This document shows, piece after piece, positions 51,916-60,591 of a stretch of 64,000 nucleotides of DNA. The notes below the pieces were generated by a model, which saw nothing but the letters and a program-made list of their open reading frames with translations, made no database searches and was not told the origin of the DNA. This stretch comes from Lentzea xinjiangensis (GTDB lineage Bacteria; Actinomycetota; Actinomycetes; Mycobacteriales; Pseudonocardiaceae): contig NZ_FOFR01000011.1 of assembly GCF_900110955.1 (NCBI RefSeq), positions 62,001 to 126,000 of the forward strand, in the 5' to 3' direction. How positions within the stretch are numbered: position 1 is the stretch's first letter; every line of letters begins with the position of its first letter. Made by a program: the position numbers and the translations under genes.

Positions 51916-52523
51916 GCGGTGATCGCCGCGGTGGCCGCGCCGACGTCCCCGGACTCAAGCGCGGCCACGATCGCGTTGTGCTCGTCGATCACGGCCTGCT
52001 GCCTGCCGTGCGCCCGGTACAACGCGACCACACCTGCGCGCACCTGCCGTGCGCGCAGCCCTTCGTAGGTCTTCGTCAGCAGCTCGTTGCCCGTAGCGGC
52101 GACCAGCAACGCGTGGAACTGCCTGTCGACGTCGATGAACTGCCGCGGGTCCTCCACGAGCCACCGCTGCTGCTCGATGAGCTCCTGCATCTTCCGCAGC
52201 GGAACCGTGCCCTCGCCCATCGTGCGCTCGGCCGCATACCGCTCGACGACACCACGCAGCTCCATCAACTCCGTGATCTGCCGCGAGGACAACGGCGCGA
52301 CGTACGCACCCTTCTTCGGCACGAGCTGCACGAGGTCTTCGGCCGCGAGCAGGAGCAACGCCTCGCGGATCGGCGTGCGGGAGACGCCGATCTGGTTGGC
52401 GATGTCCTGCTCGCTGATGAACCGCCCCTGCATCTCGGGATCGGCGAGGATCGTGTCCTTGAGGAACTCGTAGGCCTTCTCCCGGCCGGACAAGCCGTCG
52501 TTCGCTCTGGCGACACCCTGCAT
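51876..52523 (-). CDS. GntR-family (FCD) regulator of the nitrilase cassette
   Basis: 215 aa. Winged helix (EQDIANQIGVSRTPIREALL) followed by an FCD domain (DVDRQFHALLVAATGN, VIDEHNAIVAALESGD, AAITAHLD). The ATG at 52523 lies inside operator copy 2, so binding should block its own transcription and that of the divergent nitrilase gene; copy 1 would cover DUF2848 and the transporter. Its 3' end overlaps the transporter gene by 40 bp tail to tail. Confidence 0.9.
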   Translation of the reverse strand: MQGVARANDGLSGREKAYEFLKDTILADPEMQGRFISEQDIANQIGVSRTPIREALLLLAAEDLVQLVPKKGAYVAPLSSRQITELMELRGVVERYAAERTMGEGTVPLRKMQELIEQQRWLVEDPRQFIDVDRQFHALLVAATGNELLTKTYEGLRARQVRAGVVALYRAHGRQQAVIDEHNAIVAALESGDVGAATAAITAHLDTTLKVLLNG

Positions 52524-52536
52524 ACAACATGTATAC
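52521..52536. promoter_or_regulatory. GntR operator, copy 2
   Basis: CATAC-N5-GTATAC overlapping the GntR start codon and lying 12 bp before the nitrilase start; matches copy 1 at 50529. Confidence 0.7.
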
Positions 52537-52548
52537 CAGAGGAGGATC

Positions 52549-53325
52549 ATGCGCATCGCGTTGTGCCAGATCAGTTCCACCACTGATCCGCGGGAGAACC
52601 TGGCCACCGTCCGCACCCACGTCGCCGCCGCGGCGGAGCAGGGCGCGCGCGTCGTGCACTTCCCGGAAGCCACCCAGTGCCGCTTCGGCGTGCCGCTCGC
52701 CCCGGTCGCCGAACCGCTGGACGGCCCCTGGGCCACCGAGGTCCGCTCGATCGCCGACGCCCACGACGTCGTGGTGGTCGCCGGCATGTTCACCCCCGGC
52801 AGCGAGGGCCGCGTGGCCAACACGACCCTCGTCACCGGCGCGGGCCTGCACCTCGGCTACGACAAGATCCACCTGTTCGACGCCTTCGGCTTCCGCGAGT
52901 CCGACACCGTGACCCCCGGCGAGAAGCCCGTGACCTTCGAGGTCGACGGCACCACCCTGGGCCTGGCCACCTGCTACGACGTGCGGTTCCCCGAACTGTT
53001 CCGCGCCCTCGCCGCCACCGCGCCGGTGATCCTGCTCGGCGCCTCCTGGGGAGCGGGCCCGGGCAAGGCCGACCAGTGGGACCTGCTCGTCCGCGCCCGA
53101 GCCCTGGACGCGACCTCGTGGGTCCTCGCCTGCGGCCAGGCCGACCCGGCCGCCGACCACGGATCCGCCCCCACGGGCATCGGCCGCAGCGCCGTGGCCG
53201 ACCCGTTCGGCACCGTGCGCGCCCGCCTCGGGGGTGAACCGGGCGTGCTCCTGTCCGATGTGGACCTCCCGCTCGTCGAACAGGCCCGCGCCACGCTGCC
53301 GGTGCTCGCGAACCGGAGGCTGTGA
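52549..53325 (+). CDS. nitrilase-superfamily amidohydrolase
   Basis: 258-aa carbon-nitrogen hydrolase. Catalytic triad: glutamate in VVHFPEATQC, lysine in GYDKIHLFDAFGF, cysteine in LATCYDVRFPELFR. This branch (Nit2 / omega-amidase / N-carbamoyl type) hydrolyses amides rather than nitriles. The ATG at 52549 has GAGGAGG upstream. It is followed by the cupin gene with overlapping stop and start, and controlled by the GntR operator. Confidence 0.9.
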   Translation: MRIALCQISSTTDPRENLATVRTHVAAAAEQGARVVHFPEATQCRFGVPLAPVAEPLDGPWATEVRSIADAHDVVVVAGMFTPGSEGRVANTTLVTGAGLHLGYDKIHLFDAFGFRESDTVTPGEKPVTFEVDGTTLGLATCYDVRFPELFRALAATAPVILLGASWGAGPGKADQWDLLVRARALDATSWVLACGQADPAADHGSAPTGIGRSAVADPFGTVRARLGGEPGVLLSDVDLPLVEQARATLPVLANRRL

Positions 53326-53666
53326 TGCGCGAGGAACACGAGTTCTTCCCCGTGGACGCCCTCACCTGGCGCCCGGCGGCCCCCGGCGTCACCGAGCGCG
53401 TGCTGAGCCGCGATCCGGACTCCGCGACCCTGACCAGGATCGCGCGCTGGGAGCCAGGCCTGCGGACCTCCGGCGTGATCCGCCACGACTACCACGAGGA
53501 GGTCTACCTGCTGGAGGGCGACCTGACCGACCTGACCCTCGGCGCGACGTTCCTGGCCGGCCACTTCGCGAGCCGCCGGCCCGGGATGCCGCACGGTCCG
53601 TACCGGACGGACACCGGCTGCGTCATGCTGGAGATCCGTACCGCACCCGGTAGCGGAGGTGCGTGA
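53325..53666 (+). CDS. cupin protein
   Basis: 113 aa. A cupin_7/ChrR-like barrel: VIRHDYHEEVYLLEGDLTDL gives the H-x-H-like and Glu metal ligands; RPGMPHGPYRTDTGC contains the final histidine. A metal-dependent enzyme or binding protein; no sigma-factor partner is present. ATG at 53325 overlaps the nitrilase stop, so translation is coupled. The 3' end overlaps the RibD-like gene by 44 bp. Confidence 0.8.
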   Translation: MREEHEFFPVDALTWRPAAPGVTERVLSRDPDSATLTRIARWEPGLRTSGVIRHDYHEEVYLLEGDLTDLTLGATFLAGHFASRRPGMPHGPYRTDTGCVMLEIRTAPGSGGA

Positions 53667-54195
53667 CCCCGACCCCCTCGACGACCGACAACGGACCCTC
53701 GAGCACGTACCCCTTGCCCGGCGCGAAGAACGGCGTGCCGCCGCCGAGCAGCACGGGCACCAGGTCCAGGCAGATCTCCTCCAGCAGCCCGGCGTCGAGC
53801 GCCTGCCGGGCCATCTGCCCGCTGTTGACCGCGACGTCCCTGTCCCCGGCGTGCTCGCGGGCGATCTCCACCGCCCGCTCGATGCCCTCGGTGCAGAAGG
53901 TGAAGTGCTCGTTGTCCTCCAACGGCCGATGCGTCAGCACCACCGTGTGCGACCCGACCGGCGAGGTCCCGCCCCAACCGTTCGTGTGGTCGTACAGCGT
54001 GCGCCCCACGACCGCGGCCCCGGTGTTGGCCAGCATCGCGCCGTAGTAGTCGGCGCTGGCCTGCGACGTCTTCAGGCCGGCCACCTCGACCTCGCCCGAG
54101 GTGAACCACCTGAACAGGTGCTCGAACCCGGAGAAGTCCGGGCCGGACACGTATCCGTCGACCGAGGTGCTGGCTCCCGCGTAGACCCTGCCCAT
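53623..54195 (-). CDS. RibD C-terminal/DHFR-like reductase (intact right copy)
   Basis: 190 aa. GRVYAGASTSVDGYVSGPDF, VVGRTLYDHTNGWGG, HTVVLTHRPLEDNEHFTFC and VPVLLGGGTPFFAPGKGYVL are the dihydrofolate-reductase-like fold of the RibD C-terminal family. The ATG at 54195 follows AGGAGG. Related proteins are NADPH-dependent reductases of unclear substrate. A second copy with a deletion lies at 49234-49706 in the same orientation, bracketing the nitrilase cassette. Confidence 0.87.
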   Translation of the reverse strand: MGRVYAGASTSVDGYVSGPDFSGFEHLFRWFTSGEVEVAGLKTSQASADYYGAMLANTGAAVVGRTLYDHTNGWGGTSPVGSHTVVLTHRPLEDNEHFTFCTEGIERAVEIAREHAGDRDVAVNSGQMARQALDAGLLEEICLDLVPVLLGGGTPFFAPGKGYVLEGPLSVVEGVGVTHLRYRVRYGSPA

Positions 54196-54302
54196 CGCGC
54201 TGCCTCCTGTGGTTCGCCGCTGGCGCTCACCTCTGCGTCGAACACGGTCGCGGCTTTTCGACAGGCGGCCTGGGTTGGCGGCGGCGCGGGTTGGCGGCGG
54301 GC

Positions 54303-54402
54303 GGGACTGGCGACGGCCGGACTCGCCACGGCCCGGACTCGCCACGGCCCGGACTCGCCACGGCCCGGACTCGCCAAAGCCCGGACTCGCCAAAGCCCGG
54401 AA
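54303..54402. repeat. minisatellite A, 16-bp unit, six copies
   Basis: Consensus GGACTCGCCACGGCCC with units starting at 54303, 54319, 54335, 54351, 54367 and 54383, an exact 16-bp period. The first unit is degenerate and the last two carry AAAGCCC. The period is not a multiple of three, so it is not coding. Confidence 0.9.
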
Positions 54403-54405
54403 CCT

Positions 54406-54616
54406 GACATCCGCGGTCCGCGACATTCCCGACATCGCGCGACACCCCCGGTCCGCGACACCCCCGGTCCGCGACACCCCCGGTCCGCGACACCCCCGGT
54501 CCGCGACACCCCCGGTCCGCGACACCTCGGTCCGCGACACCTCGGTCCGCGACACCTCGGTCCGCGACATTTCCGACGCCGCGCGACACCCCCGGTCCGC
54601 GACACCCCAGTCCGCA
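54406..54616. repeat. minisatellite B, 16-bp and 15-bp units
   Basis: Consensus GACACCCCCGGTCCGC: full 16-bp units at 54441, 54457, 54473, 54489, 54505, 54585 and 54601; 15-bp units (GACACCTCGGTCCGC) at 54521, 54536 and 54551; a divergent unit at 54406; and two 19-bp variants (GACATTCCCGACATCGCGC at 54422, GACATTTCCGACGCCGCGC at 54566). The hierarchical order suggests repeat expansion and turnover. No coding meaning. Confidence 0.9.
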
Positions 54617-54820
54617 ACATCCCGGACCCAAGACATCCCAAATCCAACATCCCGCCTCGCTGCCCCCCGCGCGCTTCCTCGTATAGCGAGGGATCGGTAA
54701 CAGCGTTTCAGGACACCTCGATCGGGTGAACCTTCCAGCCCACCCACCCCAACCACCCAAAACCGCAGCTCAGCCTACCCGAGCAGCCCCAAGCCAGCGG
54801 AAGTTGTCCACAGCCGCGAG

Positions 54821-55846
54821 CTAGACCCACCGAACGTGGGTGCCGTCGCGCACGGTGCCGACGTACTCCTCCAGCAGGTCCTCCAGAGCCACGACACCCA
54901 GCACCGCGCCATCAGCGGCCACCGCGCGGGCGAGGTGCGACTGCGCCCGGCGCAGCGCGGTCAGGGCCTCGTCCAGGTGGGCGTCGACGGGTACCTCCGG
55001 CAAGCCGCGCACCCGCGAGCGCGGCACCGAGGTGGTGGCGCCCTCCAGGTCCAGCACGTCCTTGACGTGCAGGTAGCCGACCAGGCCCGCGTCGGACAGC
55101 ACCGGGAACCGGGAGAAGCCGGTGGCGGTCACCGCGGCCTCGATCTCGCCCACGGTCGGTGCGGCGGACACCGTTGTCAGCCGGTCCAGCGGCACCAGGA
55201 CGTCCGCCACCGTGCGCTCGGCCGACGACAGGGTCTGCGCGAGCCGCCGGTGTTCGGAGTCCTCCAGCAGCCCCTCCGACCGGGACTGGCCGATCAGCAC
55301 CGCCAGCTCGTCGGGCGTGTAGGCCGACTCCAGCTCGTCGACGGTCTCCACGCCGAAGCGGCGCAGCACCCAGCGGCCCACCGCGGTGAACAGCGCCAGC
55401 ACCGGCGCGATCATCCGCGAGAAGCCGTAGTGCACCGGCACCAGCCACACCGCGGCGCGTTCCGGGCCGGCGATGGCGAGGTTCTTCGGCACCATCTCGC
55501 CGAGGATCGTGTGCAGTGCGACGACGATGATCAACGCCACCGTGAACGCCACGCCGTGCACCACGGCCGAAGGCAGCCCGATGGCGCCGAGGGGGCCCTC
55601 GAGTGCTGAAGCCAAGGCCGGCTCGGCGATCGCGCCCAGGCCCAGCGAGCACAGCGTGATGCCGAGCTGGGCGCCGGCGATCAGCAACGGGAGCTGCTGG
55701 GACGCCTTGATCGCGGTGCGGGCCCGCGAGGAGCCCCTGTCCGCCAGCGCTTCCAGCCGGTCCCGCCGTGCGGTGATCACCGCGAACTCGGCACCGACGA
55801 AGAAGGCGTTGCCCGCCAGCAGGAAGACGACGACGAGGAAGTTCAC
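54821..55846 (-). CDS. CNNM/CorC-type membrane protein B (DUF21 plus CBS)
   Basis: 341 aa. A DUF21 transmembrane domain (FVGAEFAVITARRDRLEAL, ILGEMVPKNLAIAGPE) is followed by a CBS pair (VPLDRLTTVSAAPTVGEIEA, FSRFPVLSDAGLVGYLHVKD). The C-terminal CorC_HlyC domain is missing, unlike its partner. CNNM/CorC proteins export Mg2+ or related cations. The GTG at 55846 overlaps the partner's stop (GTGA): a coupled pair, as is usual in actinobacteria. Confidence 0.9.
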   Translation of the reverse strand: MNFLVVVFLLAGNAFFVGAEFAVITARRDRLEALADRGSSRARTAIKASQQLPLLIAGAQLGITLCSLGLGAIAEPALASALEGPLGAIGLPSAVVHGVAFTVALIIVVALHTILGEMVPKNLAIAGPERAAVWLVPVHYGFSRMIAPVLALFTAVGRWVLRRFGVETVDELESAYTPDELAVLIGQSRSEGLLEDSEHRRLAQTLSSAERTVADVLVPLDRLTTVSAAPTVGEIEAAVTATGFSRFPVLSDAGLVGYLHVKDVLDLEGATTSVPRSRVRGLPEVPVDAHLDEALTALRRAQSHLARAVAADGAVLGVVALEDLLEEYVGTVRDGTHVRWV

Positions 55847-57150
55847 GACGACACCACCCGCAGCTCGGCCACGCGGTGCCGGTCCATCCGCATCACGGTC
55901 ACCCGCCACCCGTCCACGCGGATCTCGTCGCCGACGTCGGGGATCCGCCCCAGCCTGGCCAGCACCAGCCCGGCCAGGGTCTCGTAGTCACCGGAGGGCA
56001 TGTGGAACCCGGTCGCCTCCGCCACCTCGTCGTCGCGCAGCAGCCCGGACACGAGCCAGCTGCCCTTGCCCAGCGACCGCACCGGCGGCGCCTCGCCCCG
56101 GTCGTGCTCGTCGCGGACGTCGCCGACGATCTCCTCGACGACGTCCTCCAGCGTCACCATCCCCGCCGTGCCGCCGTACTCGTCCACGACCAGCGCCGTC
56201 TGCAGGCCGGAGGCCCGCAGCCGGTCCAGCAGCGCGTCGCCCTCCAGCGTCTCCGGCACCGAGTGCACCGGTCGCGTCACGGCGGACAGCGGAGTCGAAC
56301 CGCGCAAGGTGGAGGGCACCGCGAACGCCTGCTTCACGTGCACCATGCCGCGCACCTCGTCCAGCGACCCGTCGTGCACGGGGAACCGCGAGAACCCGGT
56401 CTGCCTGGCCTTGAGCACCAGGTCCGCGACGGTCGCGTCGGCCCGCAACGCCTCCACCCGCACGCGCGGCGTCATCAGCTCGCCGGCCGTCCGGTCGCCG
56501 AAGCGCAGCGACCGGTCCAGCAGCACCGCGGTGCTCTGGTCCAGCGTGCCGTGCTCGGCCGACGTGCGCACCAGCGCGCCCAGCTCCTCGGGTGACCTGG
56601 CGGAGGCGAGCTCCTCGACCGGCTCCACGCCCAGGCGCCGGACCAGCCAGTTCGCCGAGCTGTTCATCCAGTGGATCAACCAGCGGAAGACCGTGGAGAA
56701 CCCCGCCTGCACCCCGACGACCCCCCGCGCGGTCTCCAGGGGCTTCGCGATCGCGAGGTTCTTGGGCACGAGCTCGCCGAAGACCATCGACAGCGACGTG
56801 GCGATCGCCAGCGCCAGGGCCAGCGACAACCAGCCGGCCACCGACGCGGGCACGCCCAGCCCCTCCAGGCCCGGCTCGATGAGGTTCGCGATCGCGGGCT
56901 CCGCGATGTACCCGGTGATCAGCGTGGTCAGCGTGATGGCGAGCTGGGCGCCGGAGAGCTGGAAGGACAACGTCCGGTGCGCACGGTCGATGGTCCGCGC
57001 CTTCGCGTCGCCCACCTCGGCGACGTGGCGCTCGACGGTGCTGCGTTCCAGCGCGGTCAGCGAGAACTCCGCCGCCACCGCGATGAAGGTGCCCGCGGTC
57101 AGCGCCACGACGGCGAGCAGACCGAGCACGCTCAACAGGACTCCGGTCAC
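55843..57150 (-). CDS. CNNM/CorC-type membrane protein A (DUF21, CBS, CorC_HlyC)
   Basis: 435 aa. DUF21 helices (AVAAEFSLTALERSTVERHV, MVFGELVPKNLAIAKPLE), CBS pair (GFSRFPVHDGSLDEVRGMVH, EYGGTAGMVTLEDVVEEIVG) and a C-terminal CorC_HlyC domain (SWLVSGLLRDDEV, YETLAGLVLARLGRIPDVGD). Cation transport or membrane integrity. GTG at 57150. First gene of a coupled pair. Confidence 0.92.
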   Translation of the reverse strand: MTGVLLSVLGLLAVVALTAGTFIAVAAEFSLTALERSTVERHVAEVGDAKARTIDRAHRTLSFQLSGAQLAITLTTLITGYIAEPAIANLIEPGLEGLGVPASVAGWLSLALALAIATSLSMVFGELVPKNLAIAKPLETARGVVGVQAGFSTVFRWLIHWMNSSANWLVRRLGVEPVEELASARSPEELGALVRTSAEHGTLDQSTAVLLDRSLRFGDRTAGELMTPRVRVEALRADATVADLVLKARQTGFSRFPVHDGSLDEVRGMVHVKQAFAVPSTLRGSTPLSAVTRPVHSVPETLEGDALLDRLRASGLQTALVVDEYGGTAGMVTLEDVVEEIVGDVRDEHDRGEAPPVRSLGKGSWLVSGLLRDDEVAEATGFHMPSGDYETLAGLVLARLGRIPDVGDEIRVDGWRVTVMRMDRHRVAELRVVSS

Positions 57151-57264
57151 CTACGCGCTCCAGGCCGGGAAGAACGGGTGACCGGGTTGGTATGCCAGCC
57201 GGGGCCAGACCCCATGGGGACGGCTCAACTCCTCATGACTAAGTACGTGAACAGCCAAACCAGG

Positions 57265-58296
57265 CTAAGTGGTGGCCAGAATATTGTGCCCAGTCGAGGC
57301 CCGCAGCACCACCTCACCCGCCACGCGGACGGTGCGGGCCTCGTCACCACCGGCGTCCAGCACGAGACCCGCGGCGATCTCGCCCATCTCCTCCAGCGGC
57401 AGCCGCACGGTCGACAGCGCCGGCACCGTGTCGCGCAGCGTCGGGATGTCGTCGAACCCGGCGATCGACATGTCCTCCGGCACCCGCACGCCCCGTTCGC
57501 GCAGCGCCGCCATCGCGCCCATCGCCATCACGTCGGTGACGGCGAACACGCAGGTCGCGCGCGACTTCGAGGCCAGCAGCTCCAGCGCGGCCTCGTACCC
57601 GCCGTCACGGGTGAACGCGCCGTTGACCACGACCGGCGGCGCGATCCCGGCGTCGGCGAGCCCCGCCTTGAACCCGGCGAGCCGGTCGCGGGCCACCACC
57701 AGCTCGGCCGGTCCGCCCAGCACGGCGAACCTCCTGTGGCCCAGCTCCGCCAGTGCGCGGGCCAGCGCACGCCCACCCGCGCGGTTGCCGGGAACGACCG
57801 TGTCGGTGCCGAGCTTCGCCTGCGACACGCACGCGACCCGCCCGCCCTGCTCGGTGAACGCGTCGATCTCGGCCGCGAGCCGGGCCTGCGACGCGCGGTC
57901 CGTCGTGCGCGAGCCGGCCAGCACCACCGCGCGCGCCCGGTGCGCGCGCAGCGTGGACAGCAGCTCCACCTCGCGCTCCGGCCGGCGGCCGGTCGTGCCG
58001 AGGACGACGACGAGCCCGGCTTCCTCCGCCACCCGCGTCACCCCCGCCGCGATGCAGGAGAAGTACGGGTCGGTGATGTCGTGCACGACCAGGCCGACGA
58101 GGGAGCTCGAGTTGCGGGCCAGCGCCTGCGCGGAGGCGTTCGGCACGTAGCCGAGCTGCTCGGCGGTGCGCAGGACGCGGTCGCTCAGCTCCTCGCTCAC
58201 CTGCCGCGTGCTGCCGTTGAGCACGCGAGAAGCGGTCGCCAACGACACACCCGCCTGCTTCGCCACCTCGGCGAGCGTCACCTGTCGGGCGGACAC
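57265..58296 (-). CDS. LacI-family regulator of the Gfo-DUF993 operon
   Basis: 343 aa. VTLAEVAKQAGVSLATASRV and YVPNASAQALARNSSSLVGL are the DNA-binding and hinge parts; SIAGFDDIPTLRDT closes the sugar-binding domain. The GTG at 58296 has GGAGGTGG upstream. A perfect LacI/cre-type palindrome lies between it and the divergent dehydrogenase operon, so it controls that operon. Confidence 0.92.
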   Translation of the reverse strand: MSARQVTLAEVAKQAGVSLATASRVLNGSTRQVSEELSDRVLRTAEQLGYVPNASAQALARNSSSLVGLVVHDITDPYFSCIAAGVTRVAEEAGLVVVLGTTGRRPEREVELLSTLRAHRARAVVLAGSRTTDRASQARLAAEIDAFTEQGGRVACVSQAKLGTDTVVPGNRAGGRALARALAELGHRRFAVLGGPAELVVARDRLAGFKAGLADAGIAPPVVVNGAFTRDGGYEAALELLASKSRATCVFAVTDVMAMGAMAALRERGVRVPEDMSIAGFDDIPTLRDTVPALSTVRLPLEEMGEIAAGLVLDAGGDEARTVRVAGEVVLRASTGHNILATT

Positions 58297-58381
58297 GACC
58301 ACCTCCGTCAACGTGCATGTGAGCGCTGAGACTAACTCGCGCGGAGGTTGACGGCCGTCAAGTGCCGCGGTTAGCGTGGCC

Positions 58382-58395
58382 GGAAAGCGCTTTCC
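58382..58395. promoter_or_regulatory. LacI operator
   Basis: GGAAAGCGCTTTCC, a perfect 14-bp palindrome with the central CG and half-sites typical of LacI/CcpA-family sites, 24 bp before the dehydrogenase start. Confidence 0.8.
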
Positions 58396-58418
58396 AGCGC
58401 TGCTACCAGGGAGGTGTG

Positions 58419-59564
58419 ATGGCGGCGGTTCGGACCATCGGAGTGGCGGTCAACGGCGTCACGGGGCGGATGGGGTACCGCCAGCACCTGGTCCGGTCCC
58501 TGCTGCCGTTGCGCGACGAGGGCGTGCGGCTGCGGGACGGGACCGTGCTGAAGGTGGAGCCGGTCCTCGTGGGCCGCAACGCCGACAAGCTCAAGGAGAT
58601 CGCCGAGCGGCACGACCTCGCGCGCTGGACCACGGACCTCGGCACCGCGCTCGCCGACCCGTCGGTGGAGGTCTACTTCGACTCCCAGGTCACCTCGCGG
58701 CACGTCGAGTCGATCACCAGTGCGCTCGAGGCCGGCAAGCACGTCTACACCGAGAAACCGGTCTCCGGAACCGTCGAGGAGGCGCTGCTGCTCGCGCGCC
58801 TGGCCGACGGGAAGGGCCTCCGGCACGGCGTGGTCGCCGACAAGCTCTACCTGCCGGGCATCCGCAAGCTCAAGAGGCTCGTCGACGGTGGCTTCTTCGG
58901 CCGGGTCCTCAGCGTGCGCGGCGAGTTCGGCTACTGGGTCTTCGAGGGCGACTGGCAGGCCGCGCAGCGCCCGAGCTGGAACTACCGCGCCGAGGACGGC
59001 GGCGGCATCGTCTCGGACATGTTCTGCCACTGGAGCTACCTGCTGCACGACCTCTTCGGCCGGGTCGAGGCCGTCACGGCCAAGGCGGTCACGCACATCC
59101 CCACGCGCTGGGACGAGCAGGACAACGCCTACACCGCGACCGCGGACGACGCCGCCTACGGGATCTTCGAGATCGAGAACGGCGTCATCGCCCAGATCAA
59201 CTCGTCGTGGTGCGTGCGCGTGCGCCGCGACGAGCTCGTCGAGTTCCAAGTGGACGGTACCGCCGGAAGCGCCGTCGCGGGGCTGCGCGAGTGCTTCGTG
59301 CAGCCGCGCGCCGTCACGCCGAAGCCCGTCTGGAACCCGGACCTCCCCGTCGCGCACCCGTTCCGCGACCAGTGGCAGCGGGTGCCGGACAACGAGGAGT
59401 TCGACAACGGCTTCAAGGTGCAGTGGGCGGAGTTCCTGCGGCACGTCTACGAGGACGCGCCGTTCCCGCACGACTTCCGCGCCGGGGCCAGGGGGGTCGC
59501 CCTGGCCGCCGCCGGGCTGCGGTCCTCTTCGGAGGGACGCAGGGTGGAGGTCGGCGATGTCTGA
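58419..59564 (+). CDS. Gfo/Idh/MocA-family oxidoreductase
   Basis: 381-aa NAD(P)-dependent sugar or polyol dehydrogenase. NGVTGRMGYRQHLVRSLL (nucleotide fold), ALEAGKHVYTEKPVSG (catalytic EKP lysine) and GGIVSDMFCHWSYLLHDLFG (with H in the active-site helix). A large family covering inositol, glucose and rhamnose-type substrates. The ATG at 58419 follows GGGAGG. The DUF993 gene overlaps its end by 8 bp. Confidence 0.9.
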   Translation: MAAVRTIGVAVNGVTGRMGYRQHLVRSLLPLRDEGVRLRDGTVLKVEPVLVGRNADKLKEIAERHDLARWTTDLGTALADPSVEVYFDSQVTSRHVESITSALEAGKHVYTEKPVSGTVEEALLLARLADGKGLRHGVVADKLYLPGIRKLKRLVDGGFFGRVLSVRGEFGYWVFEGDWQAAQRPSWNYRAEDGGGIVSDMFCHWSYLLHDLFGRVEAVTAKAVTHIPTRWDEQDNAYTATADDAAYGIFEIENGVIAQINSSWCVRVRRDELVEFQVDGTAGSAVAGLRECFVQPRAVTPKPVWNPDLPVAHPFRDQWQRVPDNEEFDNGFKVQWAEFLRHVYEDAPFPHDFRAGARGVALAAAGLRSSSEGRRVEVGDV

Positions 59565-60591
59565 CCGGGACCGGTTCGACCGCGTCGTGTTCGCCGCGGC
59601 GCACGTGGTCGCCGCGGACGACCGCGCGGTGGACTGGGACGCCACCCTCGCGTTCCGGCACCACCTCTGGTCGCACGGACTGGGCGTCGCGGAGGCGATG
59701 GACACCGCGCAGCGCGGCATGGGCCTGGACTGGCCGGCGGCCGCCGAGCTCATCCGCCGCAGTGCCGCCGAGAAGGCCGGGCGGATCTGCGCGGGCGTCG
59801 CGACCGACCACCTGCCCGGCGACGCCGGACTGGACGACGTGCTGCAGGCCTACCTGGAACAGCTCGACGTCGTGCAGGAGGCGGGCGCTCAGCCCGTGCT
59901 GATGTGCTCGCGCCGGCTCGCCGCCGCCGCACGAGGTCCGGAGGACTACGAGAAGGTCTACGGCACGTTGCTCGACCGGGTGAGCGAGCCGGTGGTCCTG
60001 CACTGGCTCGGCACCGCGTTCGACCCCGCGCTGGAGGGCTACTGGGGCGCCGCGGACGTCCCGGGGGCCACGCGGAACTTCCTGGAGATCGTCCACTCGC
60101 GGCCGGACAAGGTCGACGGCGTGAAGGTCTCGTTGCTGGACGCGGACCACGAGATCGGCCTGCGGCGCGCGCTGCCGGCGACCGTGCGCTGCTACACCGG
60201 CGACGACTTCCACTACCCGGACCTGATCGCGGGTGACGAGGAGGGCCACAGCGACGCGCTGCTCGGCATCTTCGACCCGATCGCGCCGGTGGCGGCCAGG
60301 GCTCTCGGCAAGCTCGCCGACGGCGACGTCGAGGAGTTCCACCGGATCATGGCGCCCACGGTCCCGTTGTCCCGTCATCTGTTCAGCGCGCCGACCTACT
60401 ACTACAAGACCGGTGTGGTGTTCCTGGCGTGGCTGGCCGGGCACCAGGACCGGTTCGTGATGCTCGGCGGCTTGGAATCCGCGCGCGGCGTCGAGCACCT
60501 CGCCGAGGCGAAACGGCTGGCGGAGATCGCCGGCGTGATCGATCCCGAGTTCGCGGAGCGGCGGTGGCGGCAGTGGCTCGCCTCTCGCTGA
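59557..60591 (+). CDS. DUF993 / dihydrodipicolinate-synthase-like TIM-barrel enzyme
   Basis: 344 aa. VLHWLGTAFDPALEGYWG, VDGVKVSLLDADHEIGLR (candidate Schiff-base lysine) and YYYKTGVVFLAWLAGHQDRF are typical of DUF993, a family placed near the DHDPS aldolases but with no proven reaction. Its position between a Gfo/Idh/MocA dehydrogenase and a sugar-isomerase-like gene suggests cleavage or dehydration of an oxidised sugar. ATG at 59557. Confidence 0.87.
   Translation: MSDRDRFDRVVFAAAHVVAADDRAVDWDATLAFRHHLWSHGLGVAEAMDTAQRGMGLDWPAAAELIRRSAAEKAGRICAGVATDHLPGDAGLDDVLQAYLEQLDVVQEAGAQPVLMCSRRLAAAARGPEDYEKVYGTLLDRVSEPVVLHWLGTAFDPALEGYWGAADVPGATRNFLEIVHSRPDKVDGVKVSLLDADHEIGLRRALPATVRCYTGDDFHYPDLIAGDEEGHSDALLGIFDPIAPVAARALGKLADGDVEEFHRIMAPTVPLSRHLFSAPTYYYKTGVVFLAWLAGHQDRFVMLGGLESARGVEHLAEAKRLAEIAGVIDPEFAERRWRQWLASR

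Noticed and set aside
54303-54616. CRISPR array
   Set aside because: Units are contiguous with no unique spacers, and no cas gene is near.
54072-54760. Repeat-rich proteins (for example runs of VSRT and VADRG) read from the minisatellites
   Set aside because: The repeat period of 16 bp cycles through all frames, and the only supported gene here starts at 54195.
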